Assembly: GCA_949128115.1 (NCBI GenBank)
Contig: OX421967.1
Span: 61,330,855-61,394,854 of the forward strand
Direction: 5' to 3'
Origin: Anaspis maculata
Lineage: Eukaryota; Arthropoda; Insecta; Coleoptera; Scraptiidae
Length of the DNA stretch: 64,000 bases
The notes under the pieces were generated by a model. The model was not told where the DNA came from, searched no databases, and saw only the letters and a program-made list of their open reading frames with translations. Position 1 is the first letter of the stretch; the number at the start of each line of letters is the position of its first letter. Below are positions 1-8,538 of the stretch, in pieces. Both the position numbers and the translations under genes were made by a program.

Positions 1-510
1 TGGATAACAATTGTGTCTTTTTTTTCCGATATTCGTGTTCGTTTGTCAGATGTTGCGTTTGGAACAAGTAGCTGCCAACTCCGGAAGTGGTGATCGATCG
101 TTTTGAAAGTCACGTGGGTTGAAGCCTGGAGTCACGTGGGTTGAAGCCTGAAGTCACGTGGGTCAAAACCTGAAGTCACGTGGGTTGAAACCTGAACTTT
201 TTGGATAACAATTGTGTCTTTTTTTTTTTCGATATTCGTGTTCGTTTGTCAGATGTTGCGTTTGGAACAAGTAGCTGCCAACTCCAAAAGTGGCGATCGA
301 TCGTTTTGAAAGTCACGTGGGTTGAAGCCTGAAGTCACGTGGGTCAAAACCTGAAGTCACGTGGGTTGAAACCTGAACTTTTTGGATAACAATTGTGTCC
401 TTTTTGTTCGATATTCGTGTTCGTTTGTCAGATGTTGCGTTTGGAACAAGTAGCTGCCAACTCCAAAAGTGGCGATCGATCGTTTTGAAAGTCACGTGGG
501 TTGAAGCCTG
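1..510 (+). repeat. Left-end segment, copy of 8027-8536
   Basis: The window enters within a core. The segment matches 8027-8536 at a constant offset of 8,026 bp, including the CCGATATTCG and CCGGAAGTGG variants, the T11 tract and the rare GTGTCCTTTTTGTTCG core. The match breaks by a first mismatch at 511 (A against G at 8537) and is lost by the T-tract near 600. Confidence 0.85.
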
Positions 511-1293
511 AAGTCACGTGGGTTGAAGCCTGAAGTCACGTGGGTCAAAACCTGAAGTCACGTGGGTTGAAACCTGAACTTTTTGGATAACAATTGTGTC
601 TTTTTCTTTCGATATTCGTGTTCGTTTGTCAGATGTTGCGTTTGGAACAAGTAGCTGCCAACTCCGAAAGTGGTGATCGATCGTTTTAAAAGTCACGTGG
701 GTTGAAGCCTGAAGTCACGTGGGTTGAAGCCTAAAGTCACGTGGGTCGAAACCTGAAGTCACGTGGGTTGAAACCTGAACTTTTTGGATAACAATTGTGT
801 CTTTTTTTTTCGATATTCGTGTTCGTTTGTCAGATGTTGCGTTTGGAACAAGTAGCTGCCAACTCCGAAAGTGGTGATCGATCGTTTTGAAAGTCACGTG
901 GGTTGAAGCCTGAAGTCACGTGGGTTGAAGCCTGAAGTCACGTGGGTCAAAACCTGAAGTCACGTGGGTTGAAACCTGAACTTTTTGGATAACAATTGTG
1001 TCTTTTTCTTTCGATATTCGTGTTCGTTTGTCAGATGTTGCGTTTGGAACAAGTAGCTGCCAACTCCGAAAGTGGTGATCGATCGTTTTAAAAGTCACGT
1101 GGGTTGAAGCCTGAAGTCACGTGGGTTGAAGCCTAAAGTCACGTGGGTCGAAACCTGAAGTCACGTGGGTTGAAACCTGAACTTTTTGGATAACAATTGT
1201 GTCTTTTTTTTTCGATATTCGTGTTCGTTTGTCAGATGTTGCGTTTGGAACAAGTAGCTGCCAACTCCGAAAGTGGTGATCGATCGTTTTGAA
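490..1293 (+). repeat. 402-bp dimer higher-order repeat, two copies
   Basis: Two 402-bp units (490-891 and 892-1293) each contain two different 201-bp monomers. The first monomer has the interrupted T-tract CTTTTTCTTTCG and ends GTTTTAAA; the second has GCCTAAAGTCACG, GGGTCGAAACC and an uninterrupted T-tract. I see no difference between the two units. Related dimers recur at about 9,445-9,846, 16,221-16,622, 16,802-17,203, 19,083-19,484 and 37,414-37,815. Confidence 0.9.
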
Positions 1294-2278
1294 AGTCACG
1301 TGGGTTGAAGCCTGAAGTCACGTGAGTTGAAGCCTGAAGTCACGTGGGTCAAAACTTGAAGTCACGTGGGTTGAAACCTGAACTTTTTGGATAACAATTG
1401 TGTCTTTTTTTTTCGATATTCGTGTTCGTTTGTCAGATGTTGCGTTTGGAACAAGTAGCTGCCAACTCCAAAAGTGATGATCGATCGTTTTGAAAGTCAC
1501 GTGGGTTGAAGCCTGGAGTCACGTGGGTTGAAGCCTGGAGTCACGTGGGTCAAAACCTGAAGTCACGTGGGTCGAAACCTGAACTTTTTGGATAACAATT
1601 GTGTCTTTTTCTTTCGATATTCGTGTTCGTTCGTCAGATGTTGCGTTTGGAACAAGTAGCTGCCAACTCCAAAAGTGGTGATCGATCGTTTTGAAAGTCA
1701 CGTGGGTTGAAGCCTGAAGTCACGTGGGTTAAAGCCTGAAGTCACGTAGGTCAAAACCTGAAGTCACGTGGGTTGAAACCTGAACTTTTTGGATATCAAT
1801 TGTGTCTTTTTTTTTTTCGATATTCGTGTTCGTTTGTCAGATTTTGCGTTTGGAACAAGTAGCTGCCAACTCCAAAAGTGGTGATCGATCGTTTTGAAAG
1901 TCACGTGGGTTGAGGCCTGGAGTCACGTGGGTTGAAGCCTGAAGTCACGTGGGTTGAAACCTGAACTTTTTGGATAACAATTGTGTCTTTTTTTCTCGAT
2001 ATTCCTGTTCGTTTGTCAGATGTTGCGTTTGGAACAAGTAGCTGCCAACTCCAAAAGTGGTGATCGATCGTTTTGAAAGTCACGTGGGTTGAAGCCTGGA
2101 GTCACGTGAGTTGAAGCCTGAAGTCACGTGGGTCAAAACCTGAAGTCACGTGGGTTGAAACCTGAACTTTTTGGATAACAATTGTGTCTTTTTTTTTCGA
2201 TATTCGTGTTCGTTTGTCAGATGTTGCGTTTGGAACAAGTAGCTGCCAACTCCGAAAGTGGTGATCGATCGTTTTGAA
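1294..2278 (+). repeat. Family I monomers without local higher-order repeat
   Basis: Monomer starts fall at 1294, 1495, 1696, 1899 and 2078 (lengths 201, 201, 203, 179, 201). Individual changes include GTGAGTTG in a subrepeat near 1321, GTAGGTC near 1747 and GGATATCAATTG near 1791. Nothing other than satellite is present. Confidence 0.85.
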
Positions 2279-4262
2279 AGTCACGTGGGTTGAAGCCTGA
2301 AGTCACGTGGGTTAAAGCCTGAAGTCACGTGGGTCAAAACCTGAAGTCACGTGGGTTGAAACCTGAACTTTTTAGATAACAAATGTGTCTTTTTTTTTGA
2401 TTATCGTGTTCGTTTGTCAGATGTTGCGTTTGGAACAAGTAGCTGCCAACTCCAAAAGTAGTGATTGATCGTTTTGAAAGTCACGTGGGTTGAAGCCTGG
2501 AGTCACGTGGGTTGAAGCCTGAAGTCACGTGGGTTGAAACCTGATCTTTTTGGATAACAAATGTGTCTTTTTTCTCGATATTCCTGTTCGTTTGTCAGAT
2601 GTTGCGTTTGGAACAAGTAGCTGCCAACTCCAAAAGTGGTGATCGATCGTTTTGAAAGTCACGTGGGTTGAAGCCTGAAGTCACGTGGGTCAAAACCTGA
2701 AGTCACGTGGGTTGAAACCTGAACTTTTTGGATAACAATTGTGTCTTTTTTTTTCGATATTCGTGTTCGTTTGTCAGATGTTGCGTTTGGAACAAGTAAC
2801 TGCCAACTCCGAAAGTGGTGATCGATCGTTTTGAAAGTCACGTGGGTTGAAGCCTGAAGTCACGTGGGTTGAAGCCTGAAGTCACGTGGGTCAAAACCTG
2901 AAGTCACGTGGGTTGAAACCTGAACTTTTTGGATAACAATTGTGTCTTTTTTTTTCGATATTCGTGTTCGTTTGTCAGATGTTGCGTTTGGAACAAGTAA
3001 CTGCCAACTCCGAAAGTGGTGATCGATCGTTTTGAAAGTCACGTGGGTTGAAGCCTGAAGTCACGTGGGTTAAAGCCTGAAGTCACGTGGGTCAAAACCT
3101 GAAGTCACGTGGGTTGAAACCTGATCTTTTTGGATAACAAATGTGTCTTTTTTCTCGATATTCCTGTTCGTTTGTCAGATGTTGCGTTTGGAACAAGTAG
3201 CTGCCAACTCCAAAAGTGGTGATCGATCGTTTTGAAAGTCACGTGGGTTGAAGCCTGAAGTCACGTGGGTCAAAACCTGAAGTCACGTGGGTTGAAACCT
3301 GAACTTTTTGGATAACAATTGTGTCTTTTTTTTTCGATATTCGTGTTCGTTTGTCAGATGTTGCGTTTGGAACAAGTAACTGCCAACTCCGAAAGTGGTG
3401 ATCGATCGTTTTGAAAGTCACGTGGGTTGAAGCCTGAAGTCACGTGGGTTGAAGCCTGAAGTCACGTGGGTCAAAACCTGAAGTCACGTGGGTTGAAACC
3501 TGAACTTTTTGGATAACAATTGTGTCTTTTTTTTTCGATATTCGTGTTCGTTTGTCAGATGTTGCGTTTGGAACAAGTAACTGCCAACTCCGAAAGTGGT
3601 GATCGATCGTTTTGAAAGTCACGTGGGTTGAAGCCTGAAGTCACGTGGGTTAAAGCCTGAAGTCACGTGGGTCAAAACCTGAAGTCACGTGGGTTGAAAC
3701 CTGAACTTTTTAGATAACAAATGTGTCTTTTTTTTTGATTATCGTGTTCGTTTGTCAGATGTTGCGTTTGGAACAAGTAGCTGCCAACTCCAAAAGTAGT
3801 GATTGATCGTTTTGAAAGTCACGTGGGTTGAAGCCTGGAGTCACGTGGGTTGAAGCCTGAAGTCACGTGGGTTGAAACCTGATCTTTTTGGATAACAAAT
3901 GTGTCTTTTTTCTCGATATTCCTGTTCGTTTGTCAGATGTTGCGTTTGGAACAAGTAGCTGCCAACTCCAAAAGTGGTGATCGATCGTTTTGAAAGTCAC
4001 GTGAGTTGAAGCCTGAAGTCACGTGGGTCAAAACCTGAAGTCACGTGGGTTGAAACCTGAACTTTTTGGATAACAATTGTGTCTTTTTTTTTCGATATTC
4101 GTGTTCGTTTGTCAGATGTTGCGTTTGGAACAAGTAACTGCCAACTCCGAAAGTGGTGATCGATCGTTTTGAAAGTCACGTGGGTGAAGCCTGAAGTCAC
4201 GTGGGTTGAAGCCTGAAGTCACGTGGGTCAAAACCTGAAGTCACGTGGGTTGAAACCTGAAC
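2279..4262 (+). repeat. 1,338-bp tandem duplication containing a 580-bp trimer repeat
   Basis: Segment 2279-3616 is followed at an offset of 1,338 bp by a second copy, 3617 to about 4262. The marker core TTTAGATAACAAATG with GATTATCG occurs at 2371 and again at 3709. Inside the first copy a 580-bp trimer (179+201+200 bp) at 2657-3236 is itself followed by another copy from 3237 to about 3700. In the second large copy one monomer has GTGAGTTG and the next lost one base (GGGTGAAGCC near 4182). Confidence 0.85.
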
Positions 4263-5380
4263 TTTTTGGATGGCAATTGTGTCTTTTTTTTTTCGATATT
4301 CGTGTTCGTTTGTCAGATGTTGCGTTTGGAACAAGTAGCTGCCAACTCCTGAAGTGGTGATCGATCGTTTTGAAAGTCACGTGGGTTGAAGCCTGGAGTC
4401 ACGTGGGTTGAAGCCTGAAGTCACGTGGGTCAAAACTTGAAGTCACGTGGGTTGAAACCTGAACTTTTTGGATAACAATTGTGTCTTTTTTTTCGATATT
4501 CGTGTTCGTTTGTCAGATGTTGCGTTTGGAACAAGTAGCTGCCAACTCCAAAAGTGGTGATCGATCGTTCTGAAAGTCACGTGGGTTGAAGCCTGAAGTC
4601 ACGTGGGTTGAAGCCTGAAGTCACGTGAGTCAAAACCTGAAGACACTTGGGTTGAAACCTGAACTTTTTGGATAACAATTGTGTCTTTTTTTTTCGAAAT
4701 TCGTGTTCGTTTGTCAGATGTTGCGTTTGGAACAAGTAGCTACCAACTCCAAATGTGGTGATCGATCGTTTTGAAAGTCACGTGGGTTGAAGCCTGAAGT
4801 CACGTGAGTTGAAGCCTGAAGTCACGTGGGTCAAAACCTGAAGTCACGTGGGTTGAAACCTGAACTTTTTGGATAACAATTGTGTCTTTTTTTTTTTCGA
4901 TATCCGTGTTCGTTTGTCAGATGTTGCGTTTGGAACAAGTAGCTGCCAACTCCAAAAGTGGTGATCGATCGTTTTGAAAGTCACGTGGGTTGAAGCCCGA
5001 AGTCACGTGGGTTGAAGCCTGAAGTCACGTGGGCCAAAACTTGAAGTCACGTGGGCTGAAACCTGAACTTTTTGGATAACAATTGTGTCTTTTTTTTTCG
5101 ATATTCGTGTTCGTTTGTCAAATGTTGCGTTTGGAACAAGTAGCTGCCAACTCCAAAAGTGGTAATCGATCGTTTCGAAAGTCACGTGGGTTGAAGCCTG
5201 GAGTCACGTGGGTTGAAGCCTGAAGTCACGTGGGTCAAAACCTGAAGTCACGTGGGTTGGAACCTGAACTTTTTGGATTACAATTGTGTCTTTTTTTTTC
5301 GATATTCGTGTTCGTTTGTCAGATGTTGCGTTTGGAACAAGTAGCTGCCAACTCCAAAAGTGATGATCGATCGTTTTGAA
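4263..5380 (+). repeat. Diverged family I monomers
   Basis: This stretch holds about six monomers of 3-4 subrepeats with more private changes than its neighbours: GGATGGCAATTG near 4268, CACTTG replacing CACGTG at 4644-4649, CGAAATTCG near 4695, CTACCAACTCC near 4740, AAATGTGG near 4751 and CAAATGTTGCG near 5119. No local periodicity above the monomer is obvious. Confidence 0.8.
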
Positions 5381-6030
5381 AGTCACGTGGGTTGAAGCCT
5401 GGAGTCACGTGGGTTAAAGCCTGAAGTCACGTGGGTCAAAACCTGAAGTCACGTGGGATGAAACCTGAACTTTTTGGATAACAATTGTGTCTTTTTCTTT
5501 CGATATTCGTGTTCGTTTGTCAGATGTTGCGTTTGGGTTGAAGCCTGGAGTTACGTGGGTTGAAGCCTGGAGTCACGTGGGTTGAAACCTGAACTTTTTG
5601 GATAACAATTGTGTCTTTTTTCTTCGATATTCGTGTTCGTTTGTCAGATGTTGCGTTTGGAACAAGTAGCTGCCAACTCCAAAAGTGATGATCGATCGTT
5701 TTAAAAGTCACGTGGGTTGAAGCCTGGAGTCACGTGGGTTAAAGCCTGAAGTCACGTGGGTCAAAACCTGAAGTCACGTGGGATGAAACCTGAACTTTTT
5801 GGATAACAATTGTGTCTTTTTCTTTCGATATTCGTGTTCGTTTGTCAGATGTTGCGTTTGGGTTGAAGCCTGGAGTCACGTGGGTTGAAGCCTGGAATCA
5901 CGTGGGTTGAAACCTGAACTTTTTGGATAACAATTGTGTCTTTTTTTCTCGATATTCCTGTTTGTTTGTCAGATGTTGCGTTTGGAACAAGTAGCTGCCA
6001 ACTCCAAAAGTGGTGATCGATCGTTTTGAA
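5381..6030 (+). repeat. 325-bp higher-order repeat with truncated core, two copies
   Basis: Units 5381-5705 and 5706-6030 each contain one full monomer and one whose core runs from GTTGCGTTTGG straight into GTTGAAGCC (near 5536 and 5861). The truncation removes about 55 bp: the 3' half of the core plus the first half of the next subrepeat. A third and fourth copy of this arrangement, with TTTGAGTTG at the joint, lie at 9120-9444 and 37089-37413. Confidence 0.9.
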
Positions 6031-6589
6031 AGTCACGTGGGTTGAAGCCTGGAGTCACGTGGGTTGAAGCCCGAAGTCACGTGGGTTGAAACCTGAACTT
6101 TTTGGATAACAATTGTGTCTTTTTTTTTGGATATTCGTGTTCGTTTGTCAGATGTCGCGTTTGGAACAAGTAGCTGCCAACTCCAAAAGTGGTGATCGAT
6201 CGTTTCGAAAGTCACGTGGGTTGAAGCCTGAAGTCACGTGGGTTGAAGCCTGAAGTCACGTGGGTCAAAACCTGAAGTCACGTGGGTTGAAACCTGAACT
6301 TTTTGGATAACAATTGTGTCTTTTTTTTTCGATATCCGTGTTCGTTTGTCAGATGTTGCGTTTGGAACAAGTAGCTGCCAACTCCAAAAGTGGTGATCGA
6401 TCGTTTTGAAAGTCACGTTGGTTGAAGCCTGGAGTCACGTGGGTTGAAGCCTGAAGTCACGTGGGTTGAAACCTGAACTTTTTGGATAACAATTGTGTCT
6501 TTTTTTTTCGATATTCGTGTTCGTTTGTCAGATGTTGCGTTTGGAACAAGTAGCTGCCAACTCCAAAAGTGGTGATCGATCGTTTTGAA

Positions 6590-6677
6590 AGTCACGTGGG
6601 TTGAAGCCTGGAGTCACGTGGGTTGAAGCCTGAAGTCACGTGGGTCAAAACCTGAAGTCACGTGGGTTGAAACCTGA
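6590..6677 (+). repeat. 22-bp subrepeat ladder (four units)
   Basis: Four direct 22-bp units, each starting AGTCACGTGGG, stand side by side. The first half of the unit is almost invariant throughout the window while the second half varies (GAAGCC, AAAACC, GAAACC). This is a repeat nested within the satellite monomer. Its copy number changes from 2 to 7 across the window and accounts for nearly all large monomer-length differences. Confidence 0.95.
6591..6664 (+). promoter_or_regulatory. Cluster of four GTCACGTG (E-box/G-box, CDEI-like) sites
   Basis: GTCACGTG occurs at 6591-6598, 6613-6620, 6635-6642 and 6657-6664. CACGTG is the canonical site of many bHLH(-LZ) proteins in animals and fungi and of plant bHLH/bZIP G-box proteins. 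GTCACGTG also fits the budding-yeast centromere element I consensus RTCACRTG bound by Cbf1. The 22-bp spacing is close to two helical turns, so neighbouring sites fall on nearly the same DNA face. Equivalent clusters exist in every monomer. Binding and function are inferred only. Confidence 0.35.
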
Positions 6678-6700
6678 ACTTTTTGGATAACAATTGTGTC

Positions 6701-6709
6701 TTTTTTTTT
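6701..6709 (+). repeat. Core T-tract (example)
   Basis: Nine consecutive T residues lie between GTGTC and CGATATTCG. The same tract in other monomers ranges from about 7 to 15 T, and is interrupted by C in some (for example CTTTTTCTTTC) or replaced by CCTTTTTG in the copies near 400, 8,430 and 10,130. It is the main source of 1-3 bp length differences between otherwise identical monomers. Confidence 0.9.
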
Positions 6710-6774
6710 CGATATTCGTGTTCGTTTGTCAGATGTTGCGTTTGGAACAAGTAGCTGCCAACTCCAAAAGTGGT

Positions 6775-6782
6775 GATCGATC
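6775..6782. other. GATCGATC palindrome at core 3' end
   Basis: The 8-bp perfect palindrome GATCGATC sits about 8 bp before the next subrepeat ladder. Family II monomers carry GACCGATC here, which destroys the palindrome and is the most convenient diagnostic of that family. Confidence 0.8.
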
Positions 6783-6790
6783 GTTTTGAA

Positions 6791-6969
6791 AGTCACGTGG
6801 GTTGAAGCCTGGAGTCACGTGGGTTAAAGCCTGAAGTCACGTGGGTTGAAACCTGAACTTTTTGGATAACAATTGGGTCTTTTTTTCTCGATATTCGTGT
6901 TCGTTTGTCAGATGTCGCGTTTGGAACAAGTAGTTGCCAACTCCAAAAGTGGTGATCGATCGTTTTGAA
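6791..6969 (+). repeat. Representative 179-bp family I monomer (3 subrepeats + core)
   Basis: It directly follows a 201-bp monomer and differs from it mainly by lacking the GGGTCAAAACC subrepeat, so it is exactly 22 bp shorter. Here the order is GAAGCCTGG, TAAAGCCTGA, TGAAACCTGA, then the core. The core has the TGTCGCG variant instead of TGTTGCG, which is often carried by monomers near 179-bp forms. Confidence 0.95.
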
Positions 6970-7170
6970 AGTCACGTGGGTTGAAGCCTGAAGTCACGTT
7001 GGTTGAAGCCTGAAGTCACTTGAGTCAAAACCTGAAGTCACGTGGGTTGAAACCTGAACTTTTTGGATAACAATTGTGTCTTTTTTTTTCGATATTCGTG
7101 TTCGTTTGTCAGATGTTGCGTTTGGAACAAGTAGCTGCCAACTCCAAAAGTGGTGATCGATCGTTTTGAA

Positions 7171-8026
7171 AGTCACGTGGGTTGAAGCCTGGAGTCACGT
7201 GGGATGAAGCCTGAAGTCACGTGGGTTGAAACCTGAACTTTTTGGATAACAATTGTGTCTTTTTTTCTCGATATTCCTGTTCGTTTGTCAGATGTTGCGT
7301 TTGGAACAAGTAGCTGCCAACTCCAAAAGTGGTGATCGATCGTTTTGAAAGTCACGTGGGTTGAAGCCTGGAGTCACGTGGGTTGAAGCTCGAAGTCACG
7401 TGGGTCGAAACCTGAACTTTTTGGATAACAATTGTGTCTTTTTTTTTCGATATTCGTGTTCGTTTGTCAGATGTCGCGTTTGGAACAAGTAGCTGCCAAC
7501 TCCAAAAGTGGTGATCGATCGTTTTGAAAGGCACGTGGGTTGAAGCCTGAAGTCACGTGGGTTGAAGCCTGAAGTCACGTGGGTCAAAACCTGAAGTCAC
7601 GTGGGTTGAAACCTGAACTTTTTGGATAACAATTGTGTCTTTTTTTTTTTCGATATTCGTGTTCGTTTGTCAGATGTTGCGTTTGGAACAAGTAGCTGCC
7701 AACTCCAAAAGTGGTGATCGATCGTTTTGAAAGTCACGTGGGTTGAAGCCTGGAGTCACGTGGGTTGAAGCCTGAAGTCACGTGGGTTAAAACCTGAAGT
7801 CACGTGGGTTGAAACCTGAACTTTTTGGATAACAATTGTGTCTTTTTTTTTCGATATTCGTGTTCGTTTGTCAGATGTTGCGTTTGGAACAAGTAGCTGC
7901 CAACTCCGAAAGTGGTGATCGATCGTTTTAAAAGTCACGTGGGTTGAAGCCTGAAGTCACGTGGGTTGAAGCCTAAAGCCACGTGGGTCAAAACCTGAAG
8001 TCACGTGGGTTGAAACCTGAACTTTT
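7171..8026 (+). repeat. Family I monomers, mixed 179/201 bp
   Basis: Two consecutive 179-bp monomers (7171-7349, 7350-7528) are followed by longer ones. Marker variants are CTCGATATTCCTG near 7268, GAAGCTCGAAG near 7387, TGTCGCG near 7472 and AGGCACGTGGG at 7529, where T is replaced by G just before CACGTG. These same markers in the same order reappear around 29.4-29.6, 31.2-31.4, 46.9-47.1 and 52.5-52.8 kb. Confidence 0.85.
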
Positions 8027-8538
8027 TGGATAACAATTGTGTCTTTTTTTTCCGATATTCGTGTTCGTTTGTCAGATGTTGCGTTTGGAACAAGTAGCTG
8101 CCAACTCCGGAAGTGGTGATCGATCGTTTTGAAAGTCACGTGGGTTGAAGCCTGGAGTCACGTGGGTTGAAGCCTGAAGTCACGTGGGTCAAAACCTGAA
8201 GTCACGTGGGTTGAAACCTGAACTTTTTGGATAACAATTGTGTCTTTTTTTTTTTCGATATTCGTGTTCGTTTGTCAGATGTTGCGTTTGGAACAAGTAG
8301 CTGCCAACTCCAAAAGTGGCGATCGATCGTTTTGAAAGTCACGTGGGTTGAAGCCTGAAGTCACGTGGGTCAAAACCTGAAGTCACGTGGGTTGAAACCT
8401 GAACTTTTTGGATAACAATTGTGTCCTTTTTGTTCGATATTCGTGTTCGTTTGTCAGATGTTGCGTTTGGAACAAGTAGCTGCCAACTCCAAAAGTGGCG
8501 ATCGATCGTTTTGAAAGTCACGTGGGTTGAAGCCTGGA

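Larger units (their letters stand above)
6590..6790 (+). repeat. Representative 201-bp family I monomer (4 subrepeats + core)
   Basis: This clean copy has four 22-bp subrepeats at 6590, 6612, 6634 and 6656, then a 113-bp core from 6678 to 6790. The subrepeats differ in their second halves: two end in GAAGCC type, the third reads GGGTCAAAACC and the fourth GGGTTGAAACC. By hand count GC is 89/201 (44%): 47/88 in the ladder and 42/113 in the core. The length is divisible by three, which explains the recurring open frames through such monomers. Confidence 0.95.
6678..6790 (+). repeat. 113-bp monomer core
   Basis: This is the non-subrepeated part of the monomer. In order it carries ACTTTTTGG, ATAACAATTG, GTGTC, a T9 tract, CGATATTCGTG, TTCGTTTGTCAG, ATGTTGCG, TTTGGAACAAG, TAGCTGCC, AACTCC, AAAAGTGG, TGATCGATCG and TTTTGAA. 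It contains six CpG dinucleotides and no CACGTG. A weak internal echo (GTTCGTTTG versus GTTGCGTTTG) is visible. I do not recognise a parent gene or transposon. Confidence 0.9.
6031..7170 (+). repeat. 380-bp (179+201) dimer higher-order repeat, three copies
   Basis: Monomer starts at 6031, 6210, 6411, 6590, 6791 and 6970 alternate 179 and 201 bp, giving exactly three 380-bp dimers. In this stretch the 179-bp member lacks the GGGTCAAAACC subrepeat and the 201-bp member has it. The third dimer carries GTTGGTTG and CACTTGAG changes near 6998-7024, which also mark copies at 10,640, 20,280, 22,208, 38,810 and 40,135. Confidence 0.9.

Noticed and set aside
313..495. Recurring minus-strand 60-codon open frames (one per monomer, sometimes fused to 105-127 codons)
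   Set aside because: The starts I checked are GTG (from the CACGTG palindrome) or TTG, and the stop TGA comes from GTCA in the next subrepeat. They persist because 201 bp is divisible by three and the monomers are near-identical. Frame changes with each 22-bp unit or T-tract change, and no promoter or gene context exists.
6590..6677. CRISPR-like short direct repeats
   Set aside because: The 22-bp units are directly adjacent without spacers, and the ladder is nested in a larger tandem repeat. No cas genes are present.
6683..6696. GGATAACAATTG resembling the lac operator half-site and the M13 reverse primer start
   Set aside because: Only an 11-base match (GGATAACAATT) to one side of lacO, repeated in most monomers of a large satellite with no lac genes. 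Chance resemblance, although primers with this sequence might anneal.
6690..6696. ACAATTGT as paired SOX-type sites
   Set aside because: Short AT-rich palindrome expected by chance; without a known host or binding data it cannot be supported.
6775..6782. GATC clusters as bacterial Dam or replication-origin-like sites
   Set aside because: One GATCGATC per monomer at ~190-bp spacing, lost in family II, without DnaA boxes, AT-rich unwinding element or origin genes.
6678..6790. CENP-B box in the core
   Set aside because: The essential pattern TTCG-4N-A-2N-CGGG and its complement are not met. GCGTTTGGAAC only loosely resembles part of the box, and CGGG does not occur in the consensus.
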